DNA of 64,000 nt, from the NCBI GenBank assembly GCA_019722365.1, contig JADFUC010001434.1, positions 1 through 64,000 of the forward strand, given 5' to 3'. The stretch comes from Lithospermum erythrorhizon. Taxonomy: Eukaryota; Streptophyta; Magnoliopsida; Boraginales; Boraginaceae. The notes under the pieces were generated by a model, which was not told the origin of the DNA, did not search any database, and saw only the letters and a program-made list of their open reading frames with translations. The translations under genes and the position numbers were made by a program. Shown in pieces: positions 12,417 through 22,564 of the stretch (position 1 is the first letter of the stretch; the number at the start of each line of letters is the position of its first letter).

Positions 12417-15400
12417 TGTAACGACCCGCCTGTGTGGCCTCCCCGAGAGGTTGGGACTGCCACCAACCTCAGATTATCGTGAGTCACCAACGATGGATAA
12501 CAATAAAAATGACTTCTTTTACATCATAAATAAAACAATACAACTCGTCCATCGGGTGAACCAACCAATAGTACAACAACTGAAAATCATAATATAAATA
12601 CACATCAAACAATTTGTTATACAACTCGAGACAACAATAATGATTACATACAACAGAACTTCAAGAAGATAAAAGGATGACCTGCTGCAGGTCTTCTGCC
12701 ACCATCGCCATCTCGGTACGCAGTTTACTCGCCAATGGATATCGGTCATCCGCAATAACCTAGGCATGAAACGCCCATAAAGAAATAGGGAGTCACTCTA
12801 AAAGCCGAAAAGGAAATAAATAGCATGGTTAACCTACCCGACGCATCTAATAACAATAATTTAGATTTCTCACCTATTTGGAGACTATATACTCCCAAGA
12901 GTATTATTTTATAGGTTACTCGCCACAAAATAAAACTTTCCTTAATGGCTTTCTAACTAACACCGATAACCCACACCACGTCAACAACTTAATCACAGTA
13001 CACCTTAATCACAAGAGGTATTTCCCTATCTGTTATCTTTCGGAAGTATAGCAAATTCCCAATATAATATACACCTCAAACACACAATAACTCAAACATA
13101 TATCTTAACCTATCCTAACTCACGCATATACAACTCAATCACCTATCTTTAGTTCACTTTAAAGCAAAGCATTACCCCATTTTACAATCATACTCCTCCT
13201 ATGACAACTAATGTTCCTCGAAGACCTTCCAAATATATGTACTTAATAAGGATCGAGTAATATATCTTGAACTTATTAACTCTTAAGTACTGTGATTTAT
13301 CTCTCTTCCTGATTTCCATTTATATACGGAACTTATTTACCTCAATGGTATCAGCGTCGTGGTTAGATAAGAACTTATATTCTAGCACATTTGAATCCGG
13401 TTTTCCACCGTATATATATAAAATATCATCAACATCATCTACAGATTAGCATAAACTTCGGTTTATAATTTCTGTACCTAATGTTCTCATTCAAAAGGTA
13501 TCTCATCCATTAGCCACTTAAGGTATAGAACATATCTAACAAAAGACAAGAATGCCGGTAAGGTTACAACCTAAAATAAATACCGTGATTCCCGAAGAAA
13601 AATAGTTGCCGATAAGGCCGACGCTAAAATGAAGTATAACTATCAGCACCGTTGCTAGCACAACAACAAGATTAGAATAGTCATCGTAGTCAAATATGAA
13701 TAAAATACATGTATAATGTGATTATCGGATAAAGTCATACAAATTACACTCCACATGAAGTCTCGTACATAACACATGAATATATAATAGGGTTCCGATA
13801 AGCACACAATCACCCAAATGAAATCACAGAGACTCAACAACGACTAAAACTCTAGTCATCAAACCTCCTATCTCATATCCCCACCAAAGATACCATCCTC
13901 TAATGCGCATATACTCAATCCGCTTCCAATTGCTAGGAATGGACAATCACCTCGCACTTATACCGCAAAGATAAGGCCAAACCGCACTTATACAAGAAAA
14001 GTATAAGGCACACCGCACTTATACACAAAGTATAAGGCACACCGCATCTCTATACACAAAGTATAAGGCACACCGCACGCCATACCCCAAGATAAAATAC
14101 ATCAACAATGCACACAAAGAAAGTAATCAAAGAGAGTCATACCCACGCTATACCGTAGTATAGCCAAAACCGGGCCGCTATACTCCAGTATAGGCCAAAC
14201 CGCACGCTATATAACAGAGTATGGGCCAAACCAAGACGCTATACCGTAGTATAGCCACCTCGACAATGCACACAAAGAAAGCTTATCAAAGAGAATCATA
14301 CCGCACGCTATACCGTAGTATAGGGCCACCGACAATGCACACAAAGAAAGCGATCAAAGAGAATCATACCGCACGCTATACCGTAGTATGTGGGCCACAC
14401 ATATCCCGCAAGGAAGGAGAGTCACCTAATCCCTAGTAGTCCCAAACTATGTAGGTCATATCCTAATACTCAAGTCACCTCAAAAAATCATACATAACTC
14501 CATCAAACACCTCTCAATAACCAACTACTTTACTCCCAAACAACAATAATCCACACACATCTAAAACATCTCACAAATAGTAAGTCAAACACACCGCCAA
14601 CAAGGCCACATAAATCATAAGTGCTCGACAAGGCCACGTAAATTTAAATATAGTCGGGAGTTCAAGCTATTACTTACCTCCAAAGAATCTTCAGCCACGT
14701 AAACACAATCACATAACACAAACAATTACATGTATATCACTCTCATAATCATAACACAATGACATGCATCATTCTCTACATAAACATATCATAATAACAT
14801 GTATATCACAAATCAAGGTAAGTACGCAAGTAACACCCGCGAGATAAGTTACTCACTCTACTAGCTACCGCAAAACTCCTAGCGAAAGACAATCAAGGTA
14901 ACTGCCCTTTTCCACGAACAATCTCTAAACAACACCCGTAAAGTATAATCAAGACCTACTACTATACCCCATGCTCTGTAAGGATGCTAGCAATCAAACT
15001 CCTTGCGAATCCATTCTAAAATGTTTTAACACGACGGATAAACTATCATCGAATTATAATCCCATCGGACACAACCCATTCCGATTCTCGCTAAATTCCA
15101 TCTTATCACTTTCTCATTACTAATCAACTTATAAGTCATCTAATTAACCCATCAAGTCCATAATTAACAATCTATAATTCGAAATATCACTCCAACTACC
15201 TCGAATTTACACTTTTTTCAACATAACATCCTTTAATCAATTTTAAATCACCAATTTAATATCATAACAACTATAATAAGGTCCCAATATAACCTCCTAC
15301 ATTTAAAGTCTTATAAAAATATCCACATAAAAGTCAACCGAAACCTAAAAAGTCAACTCGACTATTAACGGCCCTCAACATCTCTAAATCACGACCATCA

Positions 15401-15897
15401 CTCAAATAACCCATAACCAATTTAAGATTTATCATAAAATTCAATTTTGGAAAAGTCAACTCAGCTTCCATGCTAAAACCCAAGAAATATCTCGAAGACT
15501 TGAAATTTCTACCTTTAACTCAAGAGAATTTGACGGGAGAACAATATTCTACAACCGATCTTGAGTTTGAGCGACAATCGAAGAGAGGAAAATGGAAAAT
15601 AAAATTTTTAAGGGGGAGGGGGTGAATGACACAAAATGGAACAGATGAAGACATCACTGTTTTATGATGCGGAGGAGAAACAAGATATTTTTTTAAAAAA
15701 TCTAGCCTCCGCCTTTGCTGCTGCACTGATGAATCTACCTAACCCCGATTCAGCATAAAATTTTCCATGGCAAACACTACTAAATTATAAATGAAATTCG
15801 GCTCAAAAGCTTCATTTAAATAACATATCATCGAAAACATTATTCCTGTCCCACCGACCGAATTTTTTTTTTTTTTTTTTCAGAATCGGTTATTACA
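12417..15897 (-). repeat. LARD LTR copy C (5' LTR of the array)
   Basis: This third LTR is 3.48 kb long. Its right end is more diverged (poly-T run at 15863-15880, then CAGAATCGGTTATTACA) than in copies A and B. It holds the minisatellite at about 13950-14405. It abuts the Tat gag at 15898. Confidence 0.85.
13950..14405. repeat. Minisatellite inside LARD LTR C
   Basis: The two unit types appear in the same order as in LTRs A and B. Some units are decayed (for example CTATATAACAGAGTATG near 14206). Unit number and linkers differ among the three arrays. Confidence 0.82.
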
Positions 15898-17459
15898 AAG
15901 CAGCCGCCACCGCCCCTTTAGTATCCATAAATTCCTTCAACCGTCCCTCCATTAAATTTTCTATCCTCAATCTTCACGCACACCTCATCTATGTCTCGAC
16001 CTCATACCTCTATGTATTCACAGTGATCTTGATTTGTCTCTATTCACCTCCCTCGCCCCTCTCATTCGGGAGGCTTTGGTAATAATTTTTGTTCTCGCCA
16101 TCTCAAAATGGGCCCTAGATGGTGATCACTGCAGGATTTGGCCCCGCCTACGTGTGTCATGCGAAAAGTGCTGGAGCACGCCAAACCAACTTACGTGGTG
16201 GTGAGAGGGTCTTTTTCAAAAGTTTTTCCCCTATCACGAATCTTTCCTATATTAGTGGTTTCCTTTGATGGGCCCATGGCCCTCTACTCAACTTTTTCAA
16301 TGAAGTCACCGAAAATCTTCCTTCCTCAAATTCCCTCCAAATCTATGTTTATTGACCATTTTGATTAGCTCATTCTTTGTTAGTGGGGTATCCAGCACCA
16401 TTTCCTTCTTTAAATTGCCATAATTCAGGCCACGGTAAAAAGCCATATAAGTGTTCTTATTATCAATGCTTGGGATTTTATTCAAAATGGATTTGTATCG
16501 CTCGTGAAAGTCCTTCAGCGACTCTCGTGGTGCCTGTTACAGATCCATTAAAGCTCTCTCATCCTTCTTGTTTGTAATTGATGTGCTATACTTGACAATG
16601 AAAGCATCCGTTGTATGAGCGTATGGATCAATTGAGTTCGCTAGTAACTCCAGGCCCCAGTTAGACTATTTGGAAGTGCTTTTGCATAAATATCCATGTC
16701 ATTCAAGCGGTAATAATATTGGGGCCAAAAAATCTCTTTTAAGTGCTCATGTGATCTCCTATACTATATCGGTAAACTCCAGGTAAAATAAATCCCACTG
16801 GTATACGTACTGCATTTAATCGAACAGTAAAAGGCATAACTGCATGAGGTACAACACGGCTCGCTCTTCCTGGTAAAAGGCCAAGACTGCCTGCTTAAAC
16901 ATCGAATTCTTTTTTTGATTCAGTAGGGGAAGTTTTGTGGGAATAAAGTCGCATTGGCATCTATTGGAGGGATTGTTTGGTGTACCACTGATGGCCTATA
17001 AGAAGTTGTCCTGCGCCACATACTCGGAAGCATAGAGCGGTACAAGGGACTATAAGTTGGGGTATGTGAGTGGTCATCAAATAAGCGATAGGATTGCCTT
17101 TCCCCATGTTCGCAGCTCCGCACTTGAAGCACGCTTCATCAGTTTTCTTGTTCTTCACGAACTAGTCTTATCCCTTTCTAACATAAAGTTCATCTGCTTA
17201 CGAACCTCTTGTTCCCTAGCCAAACGAATCTCTTCTCTCTCAGATTTTCAATGGTCATCCTCCATCAAAATCGCTTTTGTCGAGGCATCATCGGGAAACA
17301 CTGTCGTTGTTGAGATGACTGTGTATCCACATGTACTTGTTGTTCAGTGGTTTGAGTCACATATGTATTTCGATTTTGAGGAACTTGATTAGCGTTCCCC
17401 ACCGACGGCGCCATTTGATCCGTCATATTGTGCTGAATGTTACTTTGGTGATGGTCCAT
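15898..17459 (-). pseudogene. Tat-type gypsy gag, broken
   Basis: On the minus strand a start codon at 17459 opens a Gln/Asn-rich leader (MDHHQSNIQHNMTDQM). Several frames further down encode a Retrotrans_gag-like domain. The best part, at about 16560-16340, includes LKDFHERYKSILNKIPSIDN and YMAFYRGLNYGNLKKEMV. Near the break the reading LKEFMDTKGAVAA (about 15938-15900) looks like the gag tail and should continue into the linker at about 1450-1400, so the 14.4-kb array cut the gene here. Several frameshifts and stops are visible. Gag would form the retrotransposon particle. The lineage call comes from the protease and RT segment at 1-1454. Confidence 0.8.
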
Positions 17460-17856
17460 GTTAACGCTAGGGGCGAATCAATTCCCTGACCTGGTTACCA
17501 CTATAGTCCGCTTTGTAGTGGAAATTCTTCAAGGGGAATGGTTGCTAAGATCTAGGTCTCGATTAACTTATCTTCATTGCCTCCTCTAGCTAATGACATA
17601 TCTTTGTGAGTCGTCAGTGAGACCTGGAAAGTGATTCGAAGAGAGTAAAAGATACTAAGAGAGAGAATTTCATATTACTTCAAATGATGAAATAGTACCT
17701 ATATTTATAGGCATACTACAAGGCATGCATCGATTTGGGTCGAGCACTCCAGTGACACGATCCTCCGTCGCGCAACCATAGATGGGGCCGTTGTAGCACG
17801 ATCCAAGATGTAAACAGGTTCAATAGCTCAACCAGACAACTCGCTTAAACGATTCG
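17460..17856 (-). promoter_or_regulatory. 5' leader and partial LTR of the Tat-type element, with TATA box
   Basis: The minus strand carries TATAAATAT at 17709-17701, followed about 30-70 bases later by a CT-rich stretch (TTCTCTCTCTTAG) typical of a plant transcript start and leader, and then the gag start codon. The right-hand LTR limit is not visible because an inverted-repeat element begins at about 17857. I could not place a convincing primer-binding site. Confidence 0.5.
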
Positions 17857-18095
17857 GCCGATCACCTATGTTTACACAATGTTTTCAATGACAAGCATAT
17901 CTTTCAAAATGACCTAGTCGATCACCTATGTTTTAAAAAAATGTCCTACTTGCCTCCTCAACATTGCTATGACATTAAGTATGACACTGACTTTAAAGTG
18001 GGGGACTTTTAAAGATCGGTAATAACTTATTTTAAAATAAATAAATAAAATGATTTCAATTAATAATAAAAACATAAAATAATCACCCCTGCCCT
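17857..18095 (+). repeat. Left terminal inverted repeat of the 1.3-kb element
   Basis: It pairs with 18940-19170. The outermost match is ATCACCTATGTT against ATCACTATGTT, and the inner match ends at AATAATCACCCC against AATAAACACCCC. Confidence 0.7.
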
Positions 18096-18939
18096 TCTTC
18101 TCTTACAACACTACTCCCACCCCCACTCGCCCTATCACCACCGTGATCACCAACAATCACCACCGTCCAACCACATCGAACCCACCACCACCGTCCAAAC
18201 CCAACAAAATCAAACGTTTGTTAGGCAATCTTGTCAGACAACCTTCTGTGACAGAAGTCTGCAATAATTATCAAAACAAAACAAAGGTCACGCTGAAAGC
18301 TGGAAAACCATTCTAAGTTCATGGCAAGCTTTTTAAGATATTTGCTCTCTAGCCTCATTCATCAGGTAGTCTGATATAAAAAAAGGTTGCTTTATTAAGA
18401 AATTTAATATATAGAGGAATATGCAAAGTAGTCAATTGATGTTAATATGGTATGAAGTTTTTTATTGTTAGTTGCTTTTATTAATATGGCGTTGACTTCA
18501 CGAGTAATGCTTGAGGTCGCTAGGTGCTAAATCGAGAGGGATGGGGTCGGGAAAAAGGGTGAAAGATGAACTCTGAGGAAGTAGAGGATTTGTTCATTCT
18601 TTATTTTTATATTTTATTAGTGTTGAAAGTTCAATTGCTGCTTGGATGAGAAGTTGCTAAAGTAAATAAAGTTGGCTTGCTGAAGTAACAAAGATTGACC
18701 ATTTCTGTCTCGTCTTTTTGGGTGTTTTCAATATGAAATTGGGTTGGTGAAGGTTTTCAATCGGAGTGAAATTTTGTCGCTTAAAATGATGCTTCCAATT
18801 TGGGGAGCTGAATTAGGTACTTGGAGATGATGGTGGTTGGGGTGTTTATTTATTTATTTTTATTTTTAAAGACTCATTAAAAATAAAATTCAGAGATATG
18901 CTGCCTCAATGGGGATTCTCAGGCCCGCAAACGTATTAC

Positions 18940-19170
18940 ATAAGGGGGTGTTTATTTTTTATTTTTATTATTAATTGAAATTATTTTAGTTATTGTGATA
19001 TTTCAAAAATGTCACCTTTAAAAAAGTTAGATGTTATATTTAACGGTCATTTAATGGAATATTTGACGGAAGAGGCAAGTAGGATACTTTTTAAAATATA
19101 GGTGATCGACCAGATTATTTTAAAACATAGACTCTATCGACAAAACATTGGCAGAACATAGTGATTGTCC
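18940..19170 (-). repeat. Right terminal inverted repeat of the 1.3-kb element
   Basis: This is the reverse complement of the left arm. Its inner edge (GGGGGTGTTTATTTTTTATT) is also repeated in direct orientation at about 18838, suggesting a small internal duplication. Confidence 0.7.
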
Positions 19171-19187
19171 TACCATTAACCATTTTA

Positions 19188-19290
19188 TAAATACACTTGG
19201 TATAAATATTTTTTATCCATATCAAAGATTATATCAGATAAATACACTTAGTATAAATTTTTTTAATTCATATCAAAGATCATAGCATAT
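19188..19290. repeat. Tandem duplication of about 51 bp
   Basis: Two adjacent copies begin TAAATACACTT and continue through GGTATAAATATTTTT or AGTATAAATTTTTTT to CATATCAAAGAT. No gene is nearby. Confidence 0.6.
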
Positions 19291-19715
19291 AAATAATTCA
19301 AAAGGCTACCACTATTACACAGATTTATCTATTCATTATAAATACATAATTAGAGCGGAAGAAAATTATCATTAATCCAAACAAAGTGAGATGCTTAAAC
19401 TAAAAAAAGATAAAATTTGTAGCTTATAATCCTAAACCAAAGACAAAAATAGGATCATATCACATCAGATCAATTAAATTAGATCATAAAAAACTGAAAC
19501 CATGAAAGTGACAGTAATTGATGCAACTACCTCACACTCTAATCACTCATTCTATCGTAGGAACAGTGGCGGAGGGATGTAGTGTACTGTTGGATCCTAG
19601 GACATCATAAAAATCATAATATATACAGTAAATATATAGATGAAATATCAATTGTATAGCTGACATAGTGGTTTGTGATGTTTAGGACACCAATGAGGTT
19701 TGGGTTTTAAATCTC

Positions 19716-20185
19716 ATGTTGAACTTGAATGTTAAGATTCCCGACATGGAGGCACAATATGTGAAACAACTGAAATCGAAACGTTTAGCTCATGTTGTGT
19801 TTAATTTACACCATTACAAATTTGATTGTTTTGTAAATATTTTGGATGTGCAACTGAAAGAGTTGAATGATAGGTTTACTATGGAGAATACTGAGTTATT
19901 GAAATGTGTTGCTTCCTTGAGTCCTTGTTCTTCATTTGAGACTTTTGATACAAAAAATTGTTGAAGATGGCGCGGATGTATCCAAATGAGTTTTCTGAAG
20001 TTGATCATCAAACTTTGACCAACCAATTTGAATGTTAGGAGTGTTAGAGGAGATCTTAGATTTTCTGTTTTGAAAGGACTTAGGACTCAGGCAAACTTTT
20101 AAGTACCCATATATGCTATAATTGGATTTTTGAGCTTGTGAAGTTGGCTTTGCTTTTACGTGTAGCAAATCGCAAGCGTTGAATG
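19716..20185 (+). pseudogene. hAT transposase C-terminal part, 5' segment (TTF-type/ZMYM1-like)
   Basis: The plus-strand reading covers the C-terminal region of plant hAT transposases often annotated as TTF-type or ZMYM1-like zinc finger proteins. Markers are NLHHYKFDCFVNILDVQLKE and LNDRFTMENTELLKCVASL, then after stops MYPNEFSEVD, LRFSVLKGL and ELVKLALLLRVA, the last matching the family motif that precedes the dimerisation helices. It has at least three in-frame stops. The first 11 bases of CAGTGGCGGAG at about 19565 resemble a common hAT terminus but are too short to prove. The N-terminal zinc finger and catalytic core are missing. Confidence 0.75.
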
Positions 20186-20695
20186 AAGTCTTTCTTCTAG
20201 ATTTAAGACTTCTAAATTTTCCGGAGTTTCAAGCAATCAATAAGAACGACAAAAATTAAGTGCGTAAATAAATGCATAAAGAATTTTATTGTACCCCCTC
20301 AACGTGAAAGGCACGCCTTGTTGTCAATCCATTAATAAACCGTAAGATCGCTACAAACCCTACCACTAGCTATAATCTATGTTGAGTATTTCTTATACAC
20401 CTAAAATCTCAACCATTAAAGCCTATCAAGAACTGCATAAACTCTCTAAGTTCTTCAAGAACAAAAACTATGTTCTTCAATAATATTAAAGACCTAATAT
20501 TATTCTAGGATGATTATGCTCTATTCTATGTATTTGTGTGATAAATAAAACTCATAGAAACATCCTATATTTATAGGCTAACAAAACCTACCAAGGCTAA
20601 GAGATATATCCTAGTTAGACTCAAATTAGGCAATAATTAGAGCCAATAAAACTCATCGATGCCGACTCTTCAAATCAGCGAAAAAGGACTTCACA
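20186..20695. mobile_element. Insertion of about 0.5 kb inside the hAT relic, type unknown
   Basis: The transposase homology stops near 20185 and resumes near 20697, so the AT-rich sequence between is foreign to it. The minus strand contains CCTATAAATATAGGAT at about 20571-20556, a TATA-like motif, so a solo LTR or TRIM-type LTR is possible. No target duplication or second LTR is visible. Confidence 0.45.
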
Positions 20696-20696
20696 C

Positions 20697-20830
20697 GCAA
20701 CATTTTCTCGCTATGAAATATGTGAAGAATGAGCTAAGAAATAGAATGAGTGATCCATGGCTTAATGATTGTTTAATAACATATGTTGGAGAGATATGAT
20801 TTAACCGTGTTTCAAACTATGAGCAAGAGT
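20697..20830 (+). pseudogene. hAT transposase C-terminal part, 3' segment
   Basis: The plus strand from about 20697 reads FSLAMKYVKNELRNRM and then DPWLNDCLITYVGEI. This is the conserved end of the hAT dimerisation domain, where the family normally shows a Ser-Ala-Met, Lys-x-Leu-Arg-Asn, Trp-Leu-Asn-Asp pattern. It continues the relic at 19716-20185 across the 0.5-kb insertion and is followed by a stop. Confidence 0.75.
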
Positions 20831-21663
20831 TCAAGTTAAATTAGTTTAATATTATATTTTTTGTTTTTTGTTTTTGATGTAATGCATATTAATATATGAC
20901 TGAATCTTTGTTTTTTTATATATATTTCAGACTGGCAATGATTATTGTTCGCCAAAAAAAAAATTTAATGAAAATTTATATCGTGTATACTATTAGATAC
21001 CATATTATTAGAATCCTGACTACACTACTGCATAGGAATAGAATAATTTCTATCACTGGAAGAAAAGAAATCAGCATAACAAGTCACATAACAAGTCATT
21101 TGACCAGATTTCCATAAGTCACATATTTGCAAGGCACTATGAGCCTGGAAGACATTCTCAATTGCACACCCCTTAGTTGGGTGAACCGTCAATACAATTA
21201 AAATGATTATCTTAGCTATGACCATGTTCAATTGTATTGGAATCAAAACTTCTACCAATTAAGACACAGACAAGTGGATAGTTCTTATAAAAAATAAATA
21301 TTTTCATCCTGGATACCAAGCTTCCTCTCAGCAAAACATCTCCAAAACTAATTAATCATTTATTAATGATATTTTAGTTATTCAACCGCTTCTTCATGCA
21401 GGTTGAATATAAATATTTTTTCTTTATCAAAAAAACACAAGACTGGCAACACATGAAGAGGAAGCCAGCTCAAAGAACAAAATTAACATACAATATTGAA
21501 TGTTTTAATAATTTATAATTATTTCATTTTCAAAATTCTTACAAAATTATGAATGTTTTAAATTTCAAAAATAATGACAATGTAAGCCTAACGGCAGCAA
21601 GTCACTGTGTAGGCTCTTAATTTTGGTTTCTTAACTACAAAAAATTAAAAAAAAAACGTAGTT
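20831..21663. other. AT-rich intergenic DNA, nothing recognised
   Basis: There is no coding potential beyond short chance frames and no repeat with a partner in this window. It separates the hAT relic from the MITE downstream of the LIF2-like gene. Confidence 0.5.
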
Positions 21664-22249
21664 GTTATACACCAATCCAAATTTCTTTATACACCGATTC
21701 AAAAAATAATGAAAAGATAAATATAACCTTTACATATTTTAACCATTCAAAATTCACAAAATACCCCAAGTTACTAATTTATTTTAATCCCCCAAATCTT
21801 TAAGCATTATACTGCCTGATATTGTGTTCATTCTTGCCATTGGTAATATTGTGGCCTTCCTTGGTCTCTCGGACGTGAACACGAAGTTCCAATTCCCCAA
21901 CTTATAGTTGTTTCACAAACTCTTCAATTCCCACAACTGTTTTAGGCATGGATATTGTAGTTGTTCCTGGATCATTGGCTTGTTTCAATATTTGTTGATT
22001 GAAATAAAGCATACTAATAGAATTGCAATTAAAATAATTCCTCACCAATAGAACTGCAATTGTTGATTGAAATTGATTCGTACTATTGATTGATGAGAAC
22101 TTGATTATCATATTATGATGTTGTGTGGGGTTGGAAGTAAAAGTGTCATTGTATTATTTAAGTTTAGCAATTAGAATTAGTTGAGGATATATTTATCGTT
22201 TTGATATTTTTTATACCGGTATATAAAAAATTTGAAACCAATATATAAG
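21664..22249. mobile_element. MITE copy 1, 0.59 kb, with 33-bp terminal inverted repeats
   Basis: The left end GTTATACACCAATCCAAATT is matched by the inverted right end at about 22217-22249, with roughly one mismatch in five. A related copy lies at about 29274-29880, with the shared internal run CTTTACATATTTTAA. It lies about 0.3 kb beyond the stop codon of the LIF2-like gene. No transposase is present. The superfamily is not assigned. Confidence 0.65.
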
Positions 22250-22564
22250 AAATAAGATATGATTCCTTGAAATAAGATACTTACTGCCCCAAGCACTGTA
22301 AGGAATCCTAATAAATTTAGTGGTTATTTATTATTCAAATAGATTTTTTTCTCTTACATAATATAAAGCTTATTCAAATGATTTCCTTTAGAACAAATGC
22401 ATAACTACGTAGTTTTTCAAATTGCATAACATAATAAAAAGAGACATCTGCATCCTAGTAATAGGGATATATTAAGCTGCGGACTGATAAAGATTGTTGA
22501 AGCATATGGATTGACAGATCCACTATCCTTCCACAACTGCACAAAGAAATAAACTGAGGCAGAT
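22250..22564 (-). other. 3' untranslated region and downstream flank of the LIF2-like gene
   Basis: AT-rich sequence follows the stop codon TGA at 22567-22565. No canonical AATAAA is obvious. A GAATAAGC motif lies at about 22375 on the minus strand. The transcript end cannot be fixed from sequence. Confidence 0.4.

Larger units (their letters stand above)
1455..15897 (-). mobile_element. LARD-like non-coding LTR retrotransposon array: LTR-spacer-LTR-spacer-LTR
   Basis: Three near-parallel copies of a 3.5-kb LTR (1455-4974, 6960-10437, 12417-15897) alternate with two 2.0-kb spacers (4975-6959, 10438-12416). On the plus strand each LTR begins TGTAACGAC and ends GGTTATTACA. Primer-binding sites on the minus strand lie just left of 6960 and 12417, so the element reads right to left. 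Neither spacer holds a recognisable gag or pol domain, which makes it a large non-autonomous derivative. Three LTRs and two internal regions are expected from unequal recombination between LTRs of neighbouring or identical elements. The array interrupts a Tat gypsy gag. The flanking 5-mers (ggcga at 1450-1454, aagca at 15898-15902) do not match, so I cannot show a target duplication. Only short matches to the Tekay/Del chromovirus pol terminus point to a parent lineage. Confidence 0.88.
17857..19170. mobile_element. Non-autonomous element with long terminal inverted repeats, Mutator-like
   Basis: The left arm (about 17857-18095) and right arm (about 18940-19170) are inverted copies of roughly 235 bp. 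Shared blocks include CGATCACCTATGTTTTAAAA, CCTACTTGCCTC and TTTCAATTAATAATAAAAA. The arms hold an internal direct repeat of the CGATCACCTATG motif. The 0.85-kb centre has Cys-poor, stop-rich frames and no transposase. Long arms with a short unrelated centre fit a non-autonomous MULE. No clear 9-11 bp target duplication is visible, so the family call is tentative. Confidence 0.65.

Noticed and set aside
1450..15902. A 5-bp target duplication around the LARD array
   Set aside because: GGCGA and AAGCA are not the same. I cannot tell whether decay or recombination removed it, so no duplication is claimed.
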